DNA of 28,517 bases from an uncultured Faecalibacterium sp. (GCA_900540455.1 UQGD01000028.1:1-28517); one strand, 5' to 3'. Positions 7,896 to 15,872 are shown, counted from the stretch's first letter. Translations and numbers: made by a program. Notes: generated by a model from the sequence alone, not told the origin.

Positions 7896-8525
7896 TTACA
7901 AAAGATTCATCTTCTGGATCAGGCTGCGGATGTGGTGGGCCAGCACCTCCACCGCAGTGCCGTTTTCGCCGCCGTTGGGCACGATGATGTCCGCATTGCG
8001 CTTGCTGGGCTCCACAAAAGCCTCGTGCATGGGTTTTACCGTGGTGCGGTACTGCGCAATAACGCTGTCCAAAGAGCGTCCCCGCTCCTTTACATCCCGC
8101 AGGATGCGCCGCAGGATGCGCTCGTCTGCATCGGTGTCCACATAGATCTTGTAGTCGAACAGGCGGCACAGCTCCGGCTCCACAAAGGGCAGGATACCCT
8201 CCACGATCAGCACCGGGGCGGGTTCGATATGCTGCACCTGGTTGCTGCGGTTATGGATGGTATAATCGTATACCGGGCAGTCGATGGCCTGGCCGGACTT
8301 CAGCTGTTTCAGGTGCTGGATCAGCAGGTCGTTGTCAAATGCGTCCGGATGGTCGTAGTTCAGCTGGCAGCGCCGTTCAAAAGGCAGCTCGTCGTGCCGC
8401 TTATAATAGCTGTCGTGCGAGATCAGCCGCACTTCGTTTTCCCCAAAGCGTTCCTTGAGCCGCAGCGCCAGCGTGGTCTTGCCGCTGCCGGATCCTCCCG
8501 CAATGCCGATAATCAGATTGTTCAT
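7896..8525 (-). CDS. udk: Uridine/cytidine kinase
   Basis: This cytoplasmic pyrimidine salvage enzyme phosphorylates uridine or cytidine to UMP or CMP with NTP. At 209 residues it has the usual bacterial Udk length. The P-loop GGSGSGKT is at residues 10-17. DSYYKRHDELPFERRCQLNYDHPDAFD is split over the nucleoside-binding region (about 38-64), and YDYTIHNR (about 86-93) and RILRRILRD-type lid segments are present. GGGGGAGG lies upstream of the ATG. It is a single gene with a long leader (about 160 nt). Confidence 0.95.
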   Translation of the reverse strand: MNNLIIGIAGGSGSGKTTLALRLKERFGENEVRLISHDSYYKRHDELPFERRCQLNYDHPDAFDNDLLIQHLKQLKSGQAIDCPVYDYTIHNRSNQVQHIEPAPVLIVEGILPFVEPELCRLFDYKIYVDTDADERILRRILRDVKERGRSLDSVIAQYRTTVKPMHEAFVEPSKRNADIIVPNGGENGTAVEVLAHHIRSLIQKMNLL

Positions 8526-8815
8526 GTTTTACATCCTCCCCCTGTTTGCCCCCGCCCGGCCCTGCAAAGACCTGCCGGGTGCAGATGCTCCGTTTTTTGC
8601 GTTCTGTGATACACCCTATGGCGTTCTTTCGTGAAATAAGGTATACTAGGATATATTGTCACAGCCCGGAAAACACGGGCTGGATAGCAAGAATATTATA
8701 ACACAGAACCAACGCTTTTGACAGCCCTGCTGCAGTTGGATGTTGCGGGCAGACACAGTGGATGCAGCCGGGTGCTGTGCCGCTGGGCGGTCAAAAACGA
8801 GAGGAGGTATGTTGA
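8526..8815. promoter_or_regulatory. Divergent intergenic region between udk and cls
   Basis: These 290 bases hold the udk leader and, presumably, both promoters. Two dyads are visible: AGCCCG/CGGGCT at about 8663-8681 and CCCGGC/GCCGGG at about 8556-8580, the second close to the udk ribosome site. On the plus strand a perfect TTGACA at 8718-8723 lacks a good -10 at normal spacing, so the cls promoter remains uncertain. Confidence 0.4.
8695..8703 (-). promoter_or_regulatory. Candidate extended -10 promoter for udk
   Basis: On the minus strand TGTTATAAT forms a perfect TATAAT (8700-8695) with the TGn extension. The -35 at 17 bp is poor (TGTCAA), as is usual for extended -10 promoters. It implies a leader of about 160 nt. 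Confidence 0.5.
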
Positions 8816-10435
8816 ATGCAAACAGAGCGATTGAAGCAAAATGTAAAGGAAAAGGTCAAGGATATCGAAGATGGCGGCCTGCGCCTGCTGAAAAAGGGGC
8901 AAAAGGGCGTCGTCCGCGCCATCTTCAGCCGGTTTGGCATCGTGCTTCTGCTTTTGCTGCTGCAGGTCGGAGTGCTGTTTGGGCTGTTTGTCAAGTTTGA
9001 GCAGCTGCTGCCTCATTACTTGGGCAGTGCGGCGCTGTTTTCCGCTGTAATGGTCATTTACCTGCTCAACACCCGCATGGACAACAGCGCCAAGATCACG
9101 TGGCTGATCGTTATTATGCTGCTGCCGGTGCTGGGCGGTCTGCTGTTCCTGTATACCGAGAGTGACCTTGGACACCGGATGCTCAAGCGCCGCCTGTCGG
9201 ACCTGTCGGAAAAGACCCGCACGGAGCTGGAGCAGGATCTCCAGTCGGCCCAAAGGCTGACCCGGCAGGACCCCGGCGCTGGTGCGCTGGCCCGCTATCT
9301 GCGGGGAACAGGCGGCGGCTTCCCGCTGTATGAGAATACCGAGGTGACCTATTTTGATGGCGGCGAGGCAAAGTTTGCGGAGCTGCTGCGTCAGCTGGAG
9401 CAGGCCAAGCATTATATCTTTGTGGAGTACTTCATCATTGACGAGGGCCTGATGTGGGGCAAGGTGCTGGAACTGCTGGCACGCAAGGCCGCCGAAGGGG
9501 TCGAGGTCCGGGTGATGTACGATGGCACCTGTGAGTTTTCTACCCTGCCCAGAGATTACCCCAAGCGGCTGGAGCAGCTGGGCATCCGCTGCAAGGTCTT
9601 TGCAGCCATGAAACCCTTCGTTTCCACCCACTACAACTACCGTGATCACCGCAAGATCTTTGTGATCGATGGCCGGGTAGGTTTTACCGGCGGCATCAAC
9701 CTGGCAGACGAATACATCAACGTGATCGAGAAGCACGGCCGCTGGAAGGATGCCGGCGTGATGCTGGAAGGCGAGGGCGTGCGCACCCTTACAGCGCTGT
9801 TTTTGCAGCTGTGGAACATCATGGAGCAAAGCCCGGACGATGAGCGCTTCCTGCCCCATTTGGAAGCTCCGGTGCAGACGGATGGATTTGTGGTGCCTTA
9901 TGGCGACAGCCCCCTGGACCGTGAGCGGGTGGGCGAGCAGGTCTATATCGACCTTTTGAACCGCGCCCAGCGCAGTGTCTGCATCATGACCCCCTATCTG
10001 ATCCTGGATGGTGAGCTGGAAAATGCCCTCTGCTTTGCAGCAGAGCGCGGCGTGAAGGTGAAGATGATCCTGCCGGGTGTGCCGGATAAGAGCTTTGCCT
10101 ACGCACTGGCCAAGACCCACTACGCCGGGCTGCTGGCTTCTGGGGTGGAGATCTACGAGTGGACCCCCGGCTTTGTCCATGCCAAGGTGTTTGTAGTGGA
10201 TGACCGGGAGGCCGTGGTGGGCACCATCAACCTGGATTACCGCAGCCTTTACCATCATTTTGAGGATGCGGTCTGGATGGTGGGCACCCGCTGCATCCCC
10301 CAGATCCAAAAGGATTTTGACGATACCCTGGCGCAGTGCCGCAAGGTGGAACCCACCAGCCAGAGCATCTGGCAGGGCAAGCATGTGCTGCACATCACCG
10401 GTGTGCTGCTCAAGGCCATTGCGCCGCTGCTGTGA
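8816..10435 (+). CDS. cls: Cardiolipin synthase, phospholipase D family
   Basis: This membrane enzyme joins two phosphatidylglycerol molecules into cardiolipin and glycerol. Of its 539 residues, the N-terminal part has a basic amphipathic stretch and about three hydrophobic segments (about 38-60, 69-86 and 94-113). Two HKD active sites follow: DHRKIFVIDGRVGFTGG (H278, K280, D285) and HAKVFVVDDREAVVGT (H455, K457, D462). The first site has HRK, which fits the HxK rule. The start is set by GAGGAGGT seven bases upstream. It is a single gene ending at a strong terminator. The length is slightly above the usual 480-510 because of the N-terminal extension. Confidence 0.94.
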   Translation: MQTERLKQNVKEKVKDIEDGGLRLLKKGQKGVVRAIFSRFGIVLLLLLLQVGVLFGLFVKFEQLLPHYLGSAALFSAVMVIYLLNTRMDNSAKITWLIVIMLLPVLGGLLFLYTESDLGHRMLKRRLSDLSEKTRTELEQDLQSAQRLTRQDPGAGALARYLRGTGGGFPLYENTEVTYFDGGEAKFAELLRQLEQAKHYIFVEYFIIDEGLMWGKVLELLARKAAEGVEVRVMYDGTCEFSTLPRDYPKRLEQLGIRCKVFAAMKPFVSTHYNYRDHRKIFVIDGRVGFTGGINLADEYINVIEKHGRWKDAGVMLEGEGVRTLTALFLQLWNIMEQSPDDERFLPHLEAPVQTDGFVVPYGDSPLDRERVGEQVYIDLLNRAQRSVCIMTPYLILDGELENALCFAAERGVKVKMILPGVPDKSFAYALAKTHYAGLLASGVEIYEWTPGFVHAKVFVVDDREAVVGTINLDYRSLYHHFEDAVWMVGTRCIPQIQKDFDDTLAQCRKVEPTSQSIWQGKHVLHITGVLLKAIAPLL

Positions 10436-10456
10436 CCCCGCCTCTGAAATAAGAGC

Positions 10457-10496
10457 AAAGGCCCCCGCCCGTGCAAAGCACAGGCGGGGGCCTTTT
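10457..10496. terminator. Terminator between cls and the YitT-family gene
   Basis: A 13-bp stem (10457-10469 with 10483-10495) contains GGCCCCCGCC and its complement, with an inner GTGC/GCAC hairpin. T-runs flank both orientations, so it can serve both convergent genes. Confidence 0.88.
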
Positions 10497-10512
10497 ATGT
10501 TTGTTGTTGCGG

Positions 10513-11382
10513 TCACTGATAGTCTTTGCTGATGGAGAAGCCGCGGCCCCGCACCTCCGTCACATGGCTGATGATCAAAAAGCAGGCGGGGTCTATGGAA
10601 TGGACCAGCTTTTCCAGCCGCGGCAGCTCCCGGTTGGAGACGATGCTCAGCAGTACGGTGGAAGGCTCGTGGGTGTAGCCGCCTGCGCCGTGCAGCTCGG
10701 TAACGCCCCGGTCCAGCTGTTCCAAGATCACGGTCCGGATCTCATCCGCCTTGGGGCTGATGATCTTGACCTCGGTGCGGCTCTCGCCCAGCATCAGCAC
10801 CTTGTCCAGCACGATGGTGTATACGATCACCATCACCACGCCGTACAGGATCTTTTCCATGGGGCTGGACATGGCCTGCGACATCAGGATCACAAGATCC
10901 ATCAGCATCATGGTGGCAGATACCGGCAGGCGGAACCACTTTTGCAGCACCAGCGGCGGGATATCCATGCCGCCGGTGGAGGCCCCGGCCCGGATCACCA
11001 TGCCCAGGGAACTGCCAATGCCCAGACCGGCAAAGATCGTGCAAAGCAGGATGTCATCGGTCAGGATGCGGCCTGCCAGCAGGTACTCCCACAGGCCGAT
11101 GAATGCAGGGCTGAGCAGGCTGCTGGCCAGTGTGTTCAGCGCAAAGGCCCGGCCCAGCACCGCCCAGCCCAACGCCAGCATCGTCATGTTGATAACGAAC
11201 AGCACGCCGGACACCGGCAGCCCGGACACACGGTTGACGGCCAGAGCGATGCCGGTAGCGCCGCCGGTGATCAGCCCGGAAGGGACCAGGAACAGCACCA
11301 CCGTCAGCGAGTACAGTGCATTGCCCAGCAGGATGATCAGACTTTTCCAGATGGTCTGCTGGAGATGGGATACGGGCTTCAT
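10513..11382 (-). CDS. YitT-family integral membrane protein with C-terminal DUF2179 domain
   Basis: The 289-residue product has about five or six membrane helices in residues 12-190. It carries the family signature FLVPSGLITGGATGIALAV near the start and GASTGGMDIPPLVLQKW near residues 125-145. The soluble C-terminal part (about 200-289) matches the DUF2179/YitT C-terminal domain, with GVTELHGAGGYTHEPSTVLL. Transport activity has been suggested for the family, but no substrate is established. A GGAGGT ribosome site is 12 nt upstream of the ATG. It is a single gene. Confidence 0.92.
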   Translation of the reverse strand: MKPVSHLQQTIWKSLIILLGNALYSLTVVLFLVPSGLITGGATGIALAVNRVSGLPVSGVLFVINMTMLALGWAVLGRAFALNTLASSLLSPAFIGLWEYLLAGRILTDDILLCTIFAGLGIGSSLGMVIRAGASTGGMDIPPLVLQKWFRLPVSATMMLMDLVILMSQAMSSPMEKILYGVVMVIVYTIVLDKVLMLGESRTEVKIISPKADEIRTVILEQLDRGVTELHGAGGYTHEPSTVLLSIVSNRELPRLEKLVHSIDPACFLIISHVTEVRGRGFSISKDYQ

Positions 11383-11403
11383 GGTAAAACGAACACCTCC
11401 ACG

Positions 11404-11436
11404 GGGAGAGCGTTCGGATCAGGCGGACTCTCTCCC
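11404..11436 (-). other. Hairpin in the leader of the YitT-family gene
   Basis: GGGAGAG (11404-11410) pairs with CTCTCCC (11430-11436) around a 19-nt loop. It lies between the candidate promoter and the ribosome site, so it would be part of the mRNA leader. Confidence 0.35.
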
Positions 11437-11453
11437 ATTCTATTTCAATGTCC

Positions 11454-11482
11454 ATTGTACTAGAAAACGCAAAAAAAATCCA
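11454..11482 (-). promoter_or_regulatory. Candidate promoter of the YitT-family gene
   Basis: Minus strand: TGGATT (11482-11477), 17-bp spacer inside a T-rich tract, TACAAT (11459-11454). The -10 is good and the -35 is weak. Confidence 0.5.
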
Positions 11483-11515
11483 CCCTTACCCAGGTCCCGG
11501 CGGGAGAAAAACGAG

Positions 11516-11568
11516 CGCCTGCATTTTCCACCAAGAAAGAGGACTTGGTGGAAAACTGTGCGGAGGCG
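11516..11568. repeat. Foldback element with a perfect 12-bp inner stem
   Basis: TTTTCCACCAAG (11524-11535) and CTTGGTGGAAAA (11544-11555) are perfect inverted repeats around an 8-nt loop. The arms extend outward with bulges through GCA/TGC and CGCCT/AGGCG. No T-run follows on either strand, so it is not an obvious terminator. It lies between the terminator of the upstream oxidoreductase gene and the promoter of the YitT-family gene. Confidence 0.7.
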
Positions 11569-11581
11569 GACCGATCACGGC

Positions 11582-11612
11582 AAAAAAGGCGCAGCCTTGC
11601 GGCTGCGCCTTT
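11582..11612 (-). terminator. Terminator of the GltD-like oxidoreductase gene
   Basis: A perfect 12-bp stem (11585-11596 with 11601-11612, core GGCGCAGCC) with a 4-nt loop is followed on the minus strand by six T. It lies 16 nt after the stop codon. Confidence 0.93.
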
Positions 11613-11628
11613 CAGAGAGATCGGGTCT

Positions 11629-12939
11629 TTACAGCGGCTGCTCACACAGCACGTCGGCAGGCGGCTCCTGGAACACCGGCAGAGTGGTGTCGGGGGCCGG
11701 GTCAGCAGGCAGGCTCTTCATGTAGGCATCCATGGCTTCGGCTACCTTTTTGGCCACAGCCACAGCTTCTACGACGGTACGGGCGCCCATGACGGCGTCG
11801 CCGCCGGCAAACACGCCCTCCCGGGTGGTGCTGCCATCCTCTGCAACGGTCAGCAGGCCGCGGGTGTTGGTCTCAATGCCGTGGGTGGTCTGCACCAGGT
11901 TGCTCTCCGAGCCCTGGCTGACCGAGACGATGACACCGGTATGGGGGTAGAGCATCTCGCTGCCCTCCACCTGGCTGAAGCTGCCGTCCTCATTCCGCAC
12001 GGTATCCCGGCAGACCAGGCCGTCCTCCCGGATCTCCACCGGAGCCTTGCAGAAGCGGAAGCCGACACCCTCCAGCTTGGCATAGCTCACCTCGTATTCC
12101 GAGGCAGTGATGCAGCCTTCGTCCCGGCGGGCATAGCAGGTGACATGCCGTGCCCCGTTGCGGATGGCAGTGCGTGCGCAGTCCATAGCGGAGTTGCCCA
12201 CGCCGATCACCGCAATGTCATCGCCCAGGCGGAACGCTTTGGAGTTGGCCAGGTAGTCGATGCCAAAGGCCACGTTGCCCAGGCTCTCGCCCTTGATGTG
12301 CATTGCATTGGCCTTCCACAGGCCGGCGCCGATGAATACGCTCTTGTACCCATCCCGGAACAGGTCGTCGATGGTCAGGGTGCGGCCAATGGTGGTATTG
12401 GTGCGCACCTTGATGCCCTTCAGCTCCAGGTGGCGGTACTGGAAGTCGTCCAGCACGCTGTCCGGCAGGCGGTAATCCGGGATGCCGTAACGCATCACGC
12501 CGCCGATTTTATCCCGCGTGTCAAAGATGGTGATGTCATAGCCCCACCGTGCCAGCAGCACGGCGATGGTCAGACCTGCCGGACCAGAGCCGACCACAGC
12601 GGCCTTCATGCCGTTTTTGGGGGCGGGACCGGCCACCATCTTGTTGGCATAGGTGGTGGAGACATAGTTCTCGATCACCGAGAAGTGCACCGGGTCGTGG
12701 CTGGGCATCCGGTTGCGGATGCAATGGCCCTCGCACTGCTTTTCGTGGTTGCAGACGATGCTGCACACCGTAGTCAGGGGGTTGTTCTCAAACAGCATCC
12801 AGCCGGCCTCGTCCAGCTTGCTGTCCTTCAGCAGGCGGATGACTTCGGGGATGTTGGTGTGGATCGGGCAGCCCTGCTGGCACAGGGGGTTTTTGCAGCC
12901 CAGGCAGCGCTTGGCTTCGTCCAGGACATGGAATGCCAT
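11629..12939 (-). CDS. NAD(P)-dependent Fe-S/flavin oxidoreductase, GltD-like
   Basis: The 436-residue product belongs to the family of the glutamate synthase small subunit (GltD) and the PreT/SudA/NfnB-type electron-transfer flavoproteins. The N-terminal cysteine region has C12, C15, C20 and C24 (CLGCKNPLCQQGCP) and C59, C63, C69 and C73, the two [4Fe-4S] binding sets. The FAD Rossmann motif GSGPAG is at about 117-122. A second dinucleotide motif GVGNSAMD is at about 246-253 for NAD(P)H. The FAD-closing GVFAGGDAVMG is near the C-terminus. No gltB large subunit is adjacent, so its partner and substrate are open. AAAGGAGG precedes the ATG. A dyad lies between the presumed promoter and the gene. 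Confidence 0.9.
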   Translation of the reverse strand: MAFHVLDEAKRCLGCKNPLCQQGCPIHTNIPEVIRLLKDSKLDEAGWMLFENNPLTTVCSIVCNHEKQCEGHCIRNRMPSHDPVHFSVIENYVSTTYANKMVAGPAPKNGMKAAVVGSGPAGLTIAVLLARWGYDITIFDTRDKIGGVMRYGIPDYRLPDSVLDDFQYRHLELKGIKVRTNTTIGRTLTIDDLFRDGYKSVFIGAGLWKANAMHIKGESLGNVAFGIDYLANSKAFRLGDDIAVIGVGNSAMDCARTAIRNGARHVTCYARRDEGCITASEYEVSYAKLEGVGFRFCKAPVEIREDGLVCRDTVRNEDGSFSQVEGSEMLYPHTGVIVSVSQGSESNLVQTTHGIETNTRGLLTVAEDGSTTREGVFAGGDAVMGARTVVEAVAVAKKVAEAMDAYMKSLPADPAPDTTLPVFQEPPADVLCEQPL

Positions 12940-12985
12940 AAGGGGGGTCCTCCTTTAGATCCTCAGGTGAATAATGTGCTTGGAA

Positions 12986-13002
12986 TGGATACGTTGTATC
13001 CA
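12986..13002. promoter_or_regulatory. Candidate operator, 7-3-7 palindrome
   Basis: TGGATAC-GTT-GTATCCA is a perfect 7-bp inverted repeat with a 3-bp spacer. It lies just downstream of the predicted transcription start of the GltD-like gene, a typical repressor position. The regulator is unknown. An RNA hairpin is the alternative reading. Confidence 0.55.
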
Positions 13003-13015
13003 AGATGGTGATTTC

Positions 13016-13045
13016 ATGATACACCAAAACCCGCCCGGAGCACAA
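13016..13045 (-). promoter_or_regulatory. Candidate promoter of the GltD-like gene
   Basis: Minus strand: TTGTGC (13045-13040), 18-bp spacer, TATCAT (13021-13016). The 5' leader would be about 70 nt and contain the 12986-13002 palindrome. Confidence 0.5.
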
Positions 13046-13077
13046 TGGCAGAAGTGCCGATTTTTAGGTCTGCTTTT

Positions 13078-14292
13078 TCAGCAATCCAGCAAATCCGGCA
13101 AAAAAATAATTTTTTGACGATATCTCTCCCCCAAAGGGGCGGGGGTGCGGCGGCAAAGGGTGCCCAGAGCGTCGGCGGAACGCTGGGCATCTGCCACTTT
13201 TGCGCAGGCGGGGTCGTGCCGGGCCAGCTTTGCCAGCGAGTGCCCGACGGGCAGGGCGGCGTTTTTCAGCAGGGGCAGGGCCTCCCGCCGGGCTCCCAGC
13301 AGATGCAGGTAGGGGGGCAGGGCAGGCAGTGCGTCTGCCTGGTAGTTCAGCGCAGCGTCCAGCGCCAGGCGGCGCATCCGGGCACGGGGGTAGCGCACGG
13401 TGGTCATGGCATCCACCAGGCCCTCCCAGCTCACAGCCTGCTGTACAGCGGCGTACAGGCGGTGGTCCAGTCCCTCGGATACGCCCCGCACCCCGGCAAA
13501 GCAGTCCGGGCCGGTGGTGCGGGCGCGCAGCAGGGTCAGCTGTGCCAGGTGAGCGGCAGCAAAATCTGTATCCATCCCTTGGGCGCGGGCCTGCCGGTAA
13601 AAAGGCAGGGCAGAAGGGGGCAGATAGTCCGTCAGCGCTTCCGGTCCGGACGCGGCCCAAAGGCGGCGCAGAGCGCTGGCGCTGGCATAGGGTCCGCCCC
13701 CGCTGCCCAGAGCCTGCCCATGGTCCGCTCCCTGCCGCCCCAGGGGCACGGGGGTCAGGGCTGCGCCCTGAGACAGGATGGCTTTGCAGTATTCCACCGC
13801 CAGGTTATTGTTGGGCTTGTCCAGCAAGGCGGCAGCGCCGCTGTCGGGGCAGAGGGACTGTACGGCTGCCTGCCGTGCCGCAGCAAAGCTGCGGGCGCCG
13901 TTTGCTAAGGCGGCGCGCAGGGCGGTGCGGTAGTCCTGGGTCAGCAGCAGCTGTGCGGTCTGGGTCAGCAGGGCAGGGTCCGGGGTCTCTGCCCCAAAAA
14001 CCAGCCCGTCGCACCCGGCGGCGGACAGCAGCGCTACCCCTGCCTGGGCAAAGGCTTCGGCCCCGGCGCAGGCATAAGGGGCGGGAAGGGCAAATACCAG
14101 ATCCGCTCCGCTGGCTAAAGCGGCGGCCACACGCACAGATTCCGGCAGCAAAGGCAGCGCGCCCCGCTGGGTCAGGCCGCAGCTGAGGGCAACGGCAACG
14201 TATTTGGCCCCGTGGGCCCGGGCCGCTGCCAGCTGCCAGGCGTGCCCGTTGTGGAAGGGGTCATACTCTGCAATGATCCCAGCAAAATACAT
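13078..14292 (-). CDS. tmcAL: tRNA-Met cytidine acetate ligase (YlbM family)
   Basis: This 404-residue cytoplasmic enzyme uses acetate and ATP, through acetyl-AMP, to form N4-acetylcytidine at the wobble base of elongator tRNA-Met. The nucleotidyltransferase motif is in GIIAEYDPFHNGH (H14, H17). The usual family text is EYNPFHNGH, so N is replaced by D at residue 11. Further family signatures are LSCGLTQRG, KPNNNLAVEY (about 158-167) and SASALRRL (about 202-209). The C-terminal part is alanine-rich and GC-driven. AAGGAG lies upstream of the ATG. It is divergent from ackA with 244 bases between the starts. No terminator is visible before the GltD-like gene downstream, so some readthrough is possible. 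Confidence 0.9.
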   Translation of the reverse strand: MYFAGIIAEYDPFHNGHAWQLAAARAHGAKYVAVALSCGLTQRGALPLLPESVRVAAALASGADLVFALPAPYACAGAEAFAQAGVALLSAAGCDGLVFGAETPDPALLTQTAQLLLTQDYRTALRAALANGARSFAAARQAAVQSLCPDSGAAALLDKPNNNLAVEYCKAILSQGAALTPVPLGRQGADHGQALGSGGGPYASASALRRLWAASGPEALTDYLPPSALPFYRQARAQGMDTDFAAAHLAQLTLLRARTTGPDCFAGVRGVSEGLDHRLYAAVQQAVSWEGLVDAMTTVRYPRARMRRLALDAALNYQADALPALPPYLHLLGARREALPLLKNAALPVGHSLAKLARHDPACAKVADAQRSADALGTLCRRTPAPLGERYRQKIIFLPDLLDC

Positions 14293-14348
14293 AGAAAAGC
14301 TCCTTTTTAATTGGCGGGAAAGAACGAAAGATTGTGAAAATTATGTCG

Positions 14349-14354
14349 ATTATA
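14349..14354 (-). promoter_or_regulatory. Candidate -10 box of tmcAL
   Basis: A perfect TATAAT reads on the minus strand 57 nt before the tmcAL ATG. No convincing -35 is seen at 16-18 bp. Confidence 0.4.
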
Positions 14355-14393
14355 CAGGGCGCACCCCTCTCTTTGGCGCTTTTATGGGCAGGA

Positions 14394-14412
14394 TGTACAA
14401 AAAGGTTGTACA
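14394..14412. promoter_or_regulatory. Candidate operator between tmcAL and ackA
   Basis: TGTACAA-AAAGG-TTGTACA is a perfect 7-bp dyad with a 5-bp spacer. It lies upstream of both divergent promoters. A second dyad, GCCAC-GCTT-GTGGC (14429-14442), abuts the ackA -35 box. Together they suggest a regulated divergent control region. The regulator is not identified. Confidence 0.5.
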
Positions 14413-14442
14413 CAAGTTTTACCGCTTTGCCACGCTTGTGGC

Positions 14443-14471
14443 TTGAAAAGGGTGTACCCATATTATATAAT
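14443..14471 (+). promoter_or_regulatory. Sigma-A type promoter of ackA
   Basis: TTGAAA (14443-14448), 17-bp spacer, perfect TATAAT (14466-14471). The leader is about 60 nt before the GGGAGGA ribosome site and ATG at 14537. Confidence 0.88.
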
Positions 14472-14536
14472 ATTTCTGAAAGACTGTAAAACTCTGTCCG
14501 CTGGCCGGATGGGAGAAAATATGGGAGGAAACTAAG

Positions 14537-15736
14537 ATGAAAGTTCTGGTTATTAACTGCGGATCTTCTTCTCTGAAGTATCAGCTGATCGACATGGATG
14601 GCGAGAAGGTGCTGTGCAAAGGCCTGTGCGAGCGCATCGGCATGGAGAGCAGCATGATCACCCATGACGCTAACGGCCACAAGGCCACCACTCCGGCGAT
14701 CTTCCCCACCCACACCGAGGCTTTTGCTGAGGTCGTGAAGAAGATGACCACTGGCGAGGGCAAGTGCATCAACGACGTGGCAGAGATCAATGCCATCGGC
14801 CACCGTGTGGTCCACGGCGGCGAGAAGTTCAAGGCCAGCTGCCTGATCAACGACGAGGTGATTTCCACCCTGCGTGAGCTGAGCCCCCTGGCCCCCCTGC
14901 ACAACCCCGCCGGCATCCTGGGCATCGAGGCTGCCCGCAAGGTCTTTGGCCCGGACGTGCCCATGGTTGCTGTGTTCGATACCGCATTCCACAGCACCAT
15001 GCCCCCGAAGGCTTATATGTACGCCATCCCCTACGAGTACTATGAGAAGTACGGCGTCCGCCGCTACGGCTTCCACGGCACCAGCCACAAGTACGTTGCT
15101 CACAAGGCTGCTGAGTACCTGGAGGAGCCCATTGAGCGCCTGAAGCTGATCACCTGCCACCTGGGCAACGGTTCTTCCATTGCCGCTGTGGACCAGGGCA
15201 AGGTCGTGGATACCTCCATGGGCATGACCCCGCTGGCTGGCCTGATGATGGGCACCCGCTGCGGCGACCTGGACCCCTCTGTGGTCAACTACCTGAAGTA
15301 CACCCTGAACATCACCGGCCACGAGCTGGACGAGATCCTGAACAAGAAGTCCGGCCTGCTGGGCATCTCCGGTGTCTCCAGCGACAAGCGTGACGTGGAG
15401 GAAGCAGCAGCTGCCGGCAATCCCCGTGCACAGCTGGCCTCCGATATGCTGAACTACCAGATCAAGAAGGTCGTGGGCAGCTACATCGCAGCAATGGGCG
15501 GCGTGGACGCCATCGTCTTTACCGGCGGCATCGGCGAGCACGATGACCTGGCCCGTGCAAAGATCTGCCACCACATGGATTGGCTGGGCATCCGCATCGA
15601 CAGCGAGAAGAACAAGGACATCCGCGGCGACGTGTGCGAGATCACTGCCTGGGGCGCAAAGGTGCGCACCCTGGTCATCGCTACCGATGAGGAGCTGATG
15701 ATCGCCCGCGACACCAAGGAAGTTGTCGAGAAGTAA
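14537..15736 (+). CDS. ackA: Acetate kinase
   Basis: This cytoplasmic enzyme interconverts acetate plus ATP and acetyl phosphate plus ADP. At 399 residues it matches the normal length. Motifs in order are INCGSSSLKYQL near residue 5, GHRVVHGG near 88, VFDTAFHSTMP near 146, YGFHGTSHKYV near 176, HLGNGSS near 207, FTGGIGEHD near 325 and the late ATDEELMIARDT. All catalytic regions are intact. No pta phosphotransacetylase gene is seen in the window. The gene has its own strong promoter and terminator, is monocistronic, and has highly biased codons that suggest high expression. Confidence 0.97.
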   Translation: MKVLVINCGSSSLKYQLIDMDGEKVLCKGLCERIGMESSMITHDANGHKATTPAIFPTHTEAFAEVVKKMTTGEGKCINDVAEINAIGHRVVHGGEKFKASCLINDEVISTLRELSPLAPLHNPAGILGIEAARKVFGPDVPMVAVFDTAFHSTMPPKAYMYAIPYEYYEKYGVRRYGFHGTSHKYVAHKAAEYLEEPIERLKLITCHLGNGSSIAAVDQGKVVDTSMGMTPLAGLMMGTRCGDLDPSVVNYLKYTLNITGHELDEILNKKSGLLGISGVSSDKRDVEEAAAAGNPRAQLASDMLNYQIKKVVGSYIAAMGGVDAIVFTGGIGEHDDLARAKICHHMDWLGIRIDSEKNKDIRGDVCEITAWGAKVRTLVIATDEELMIARDTKEVVEK

Positions 15737-15754
15737 AATAAAGTAATTTCTTCA

Positions 15755-15800
15755 AAGAGGCTGCAGCCTGTCCGATCGCCGGGGGCTGCGGCCTCTTTTT
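15755..15800 (+). terminator. Terminator of ackA
   Basis: AAGAGGCTGCAGCC (15755-15768) pairs with GGCTGCGGCCTCTT (15784-15797), one G-T pair included, and five T follow from the end of the stem. Confidence 0.88.
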
Positions 15801-15872
15801 GTGCAGTCTGCCAGGGGAAAGGCGGCCGGATTGGGCCGGTTGAACAATTTAGGGGGCGTCTACGTTTTTTTG

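Noticed and set aside
8718..8723. Perfect TTGACA upstream of cls
   Set aside because: The sequence at 16-18 bp (around TGTTGC) is a poor -10 box, so a cls promoter is not called here.
11545..13011. 488-codon plus-strand frame opposite the GltD-like gene
   Set aside because: It is a shadow of the minus-strand gene, which has clear cysteine and Rossmann motifs; this frame has none.
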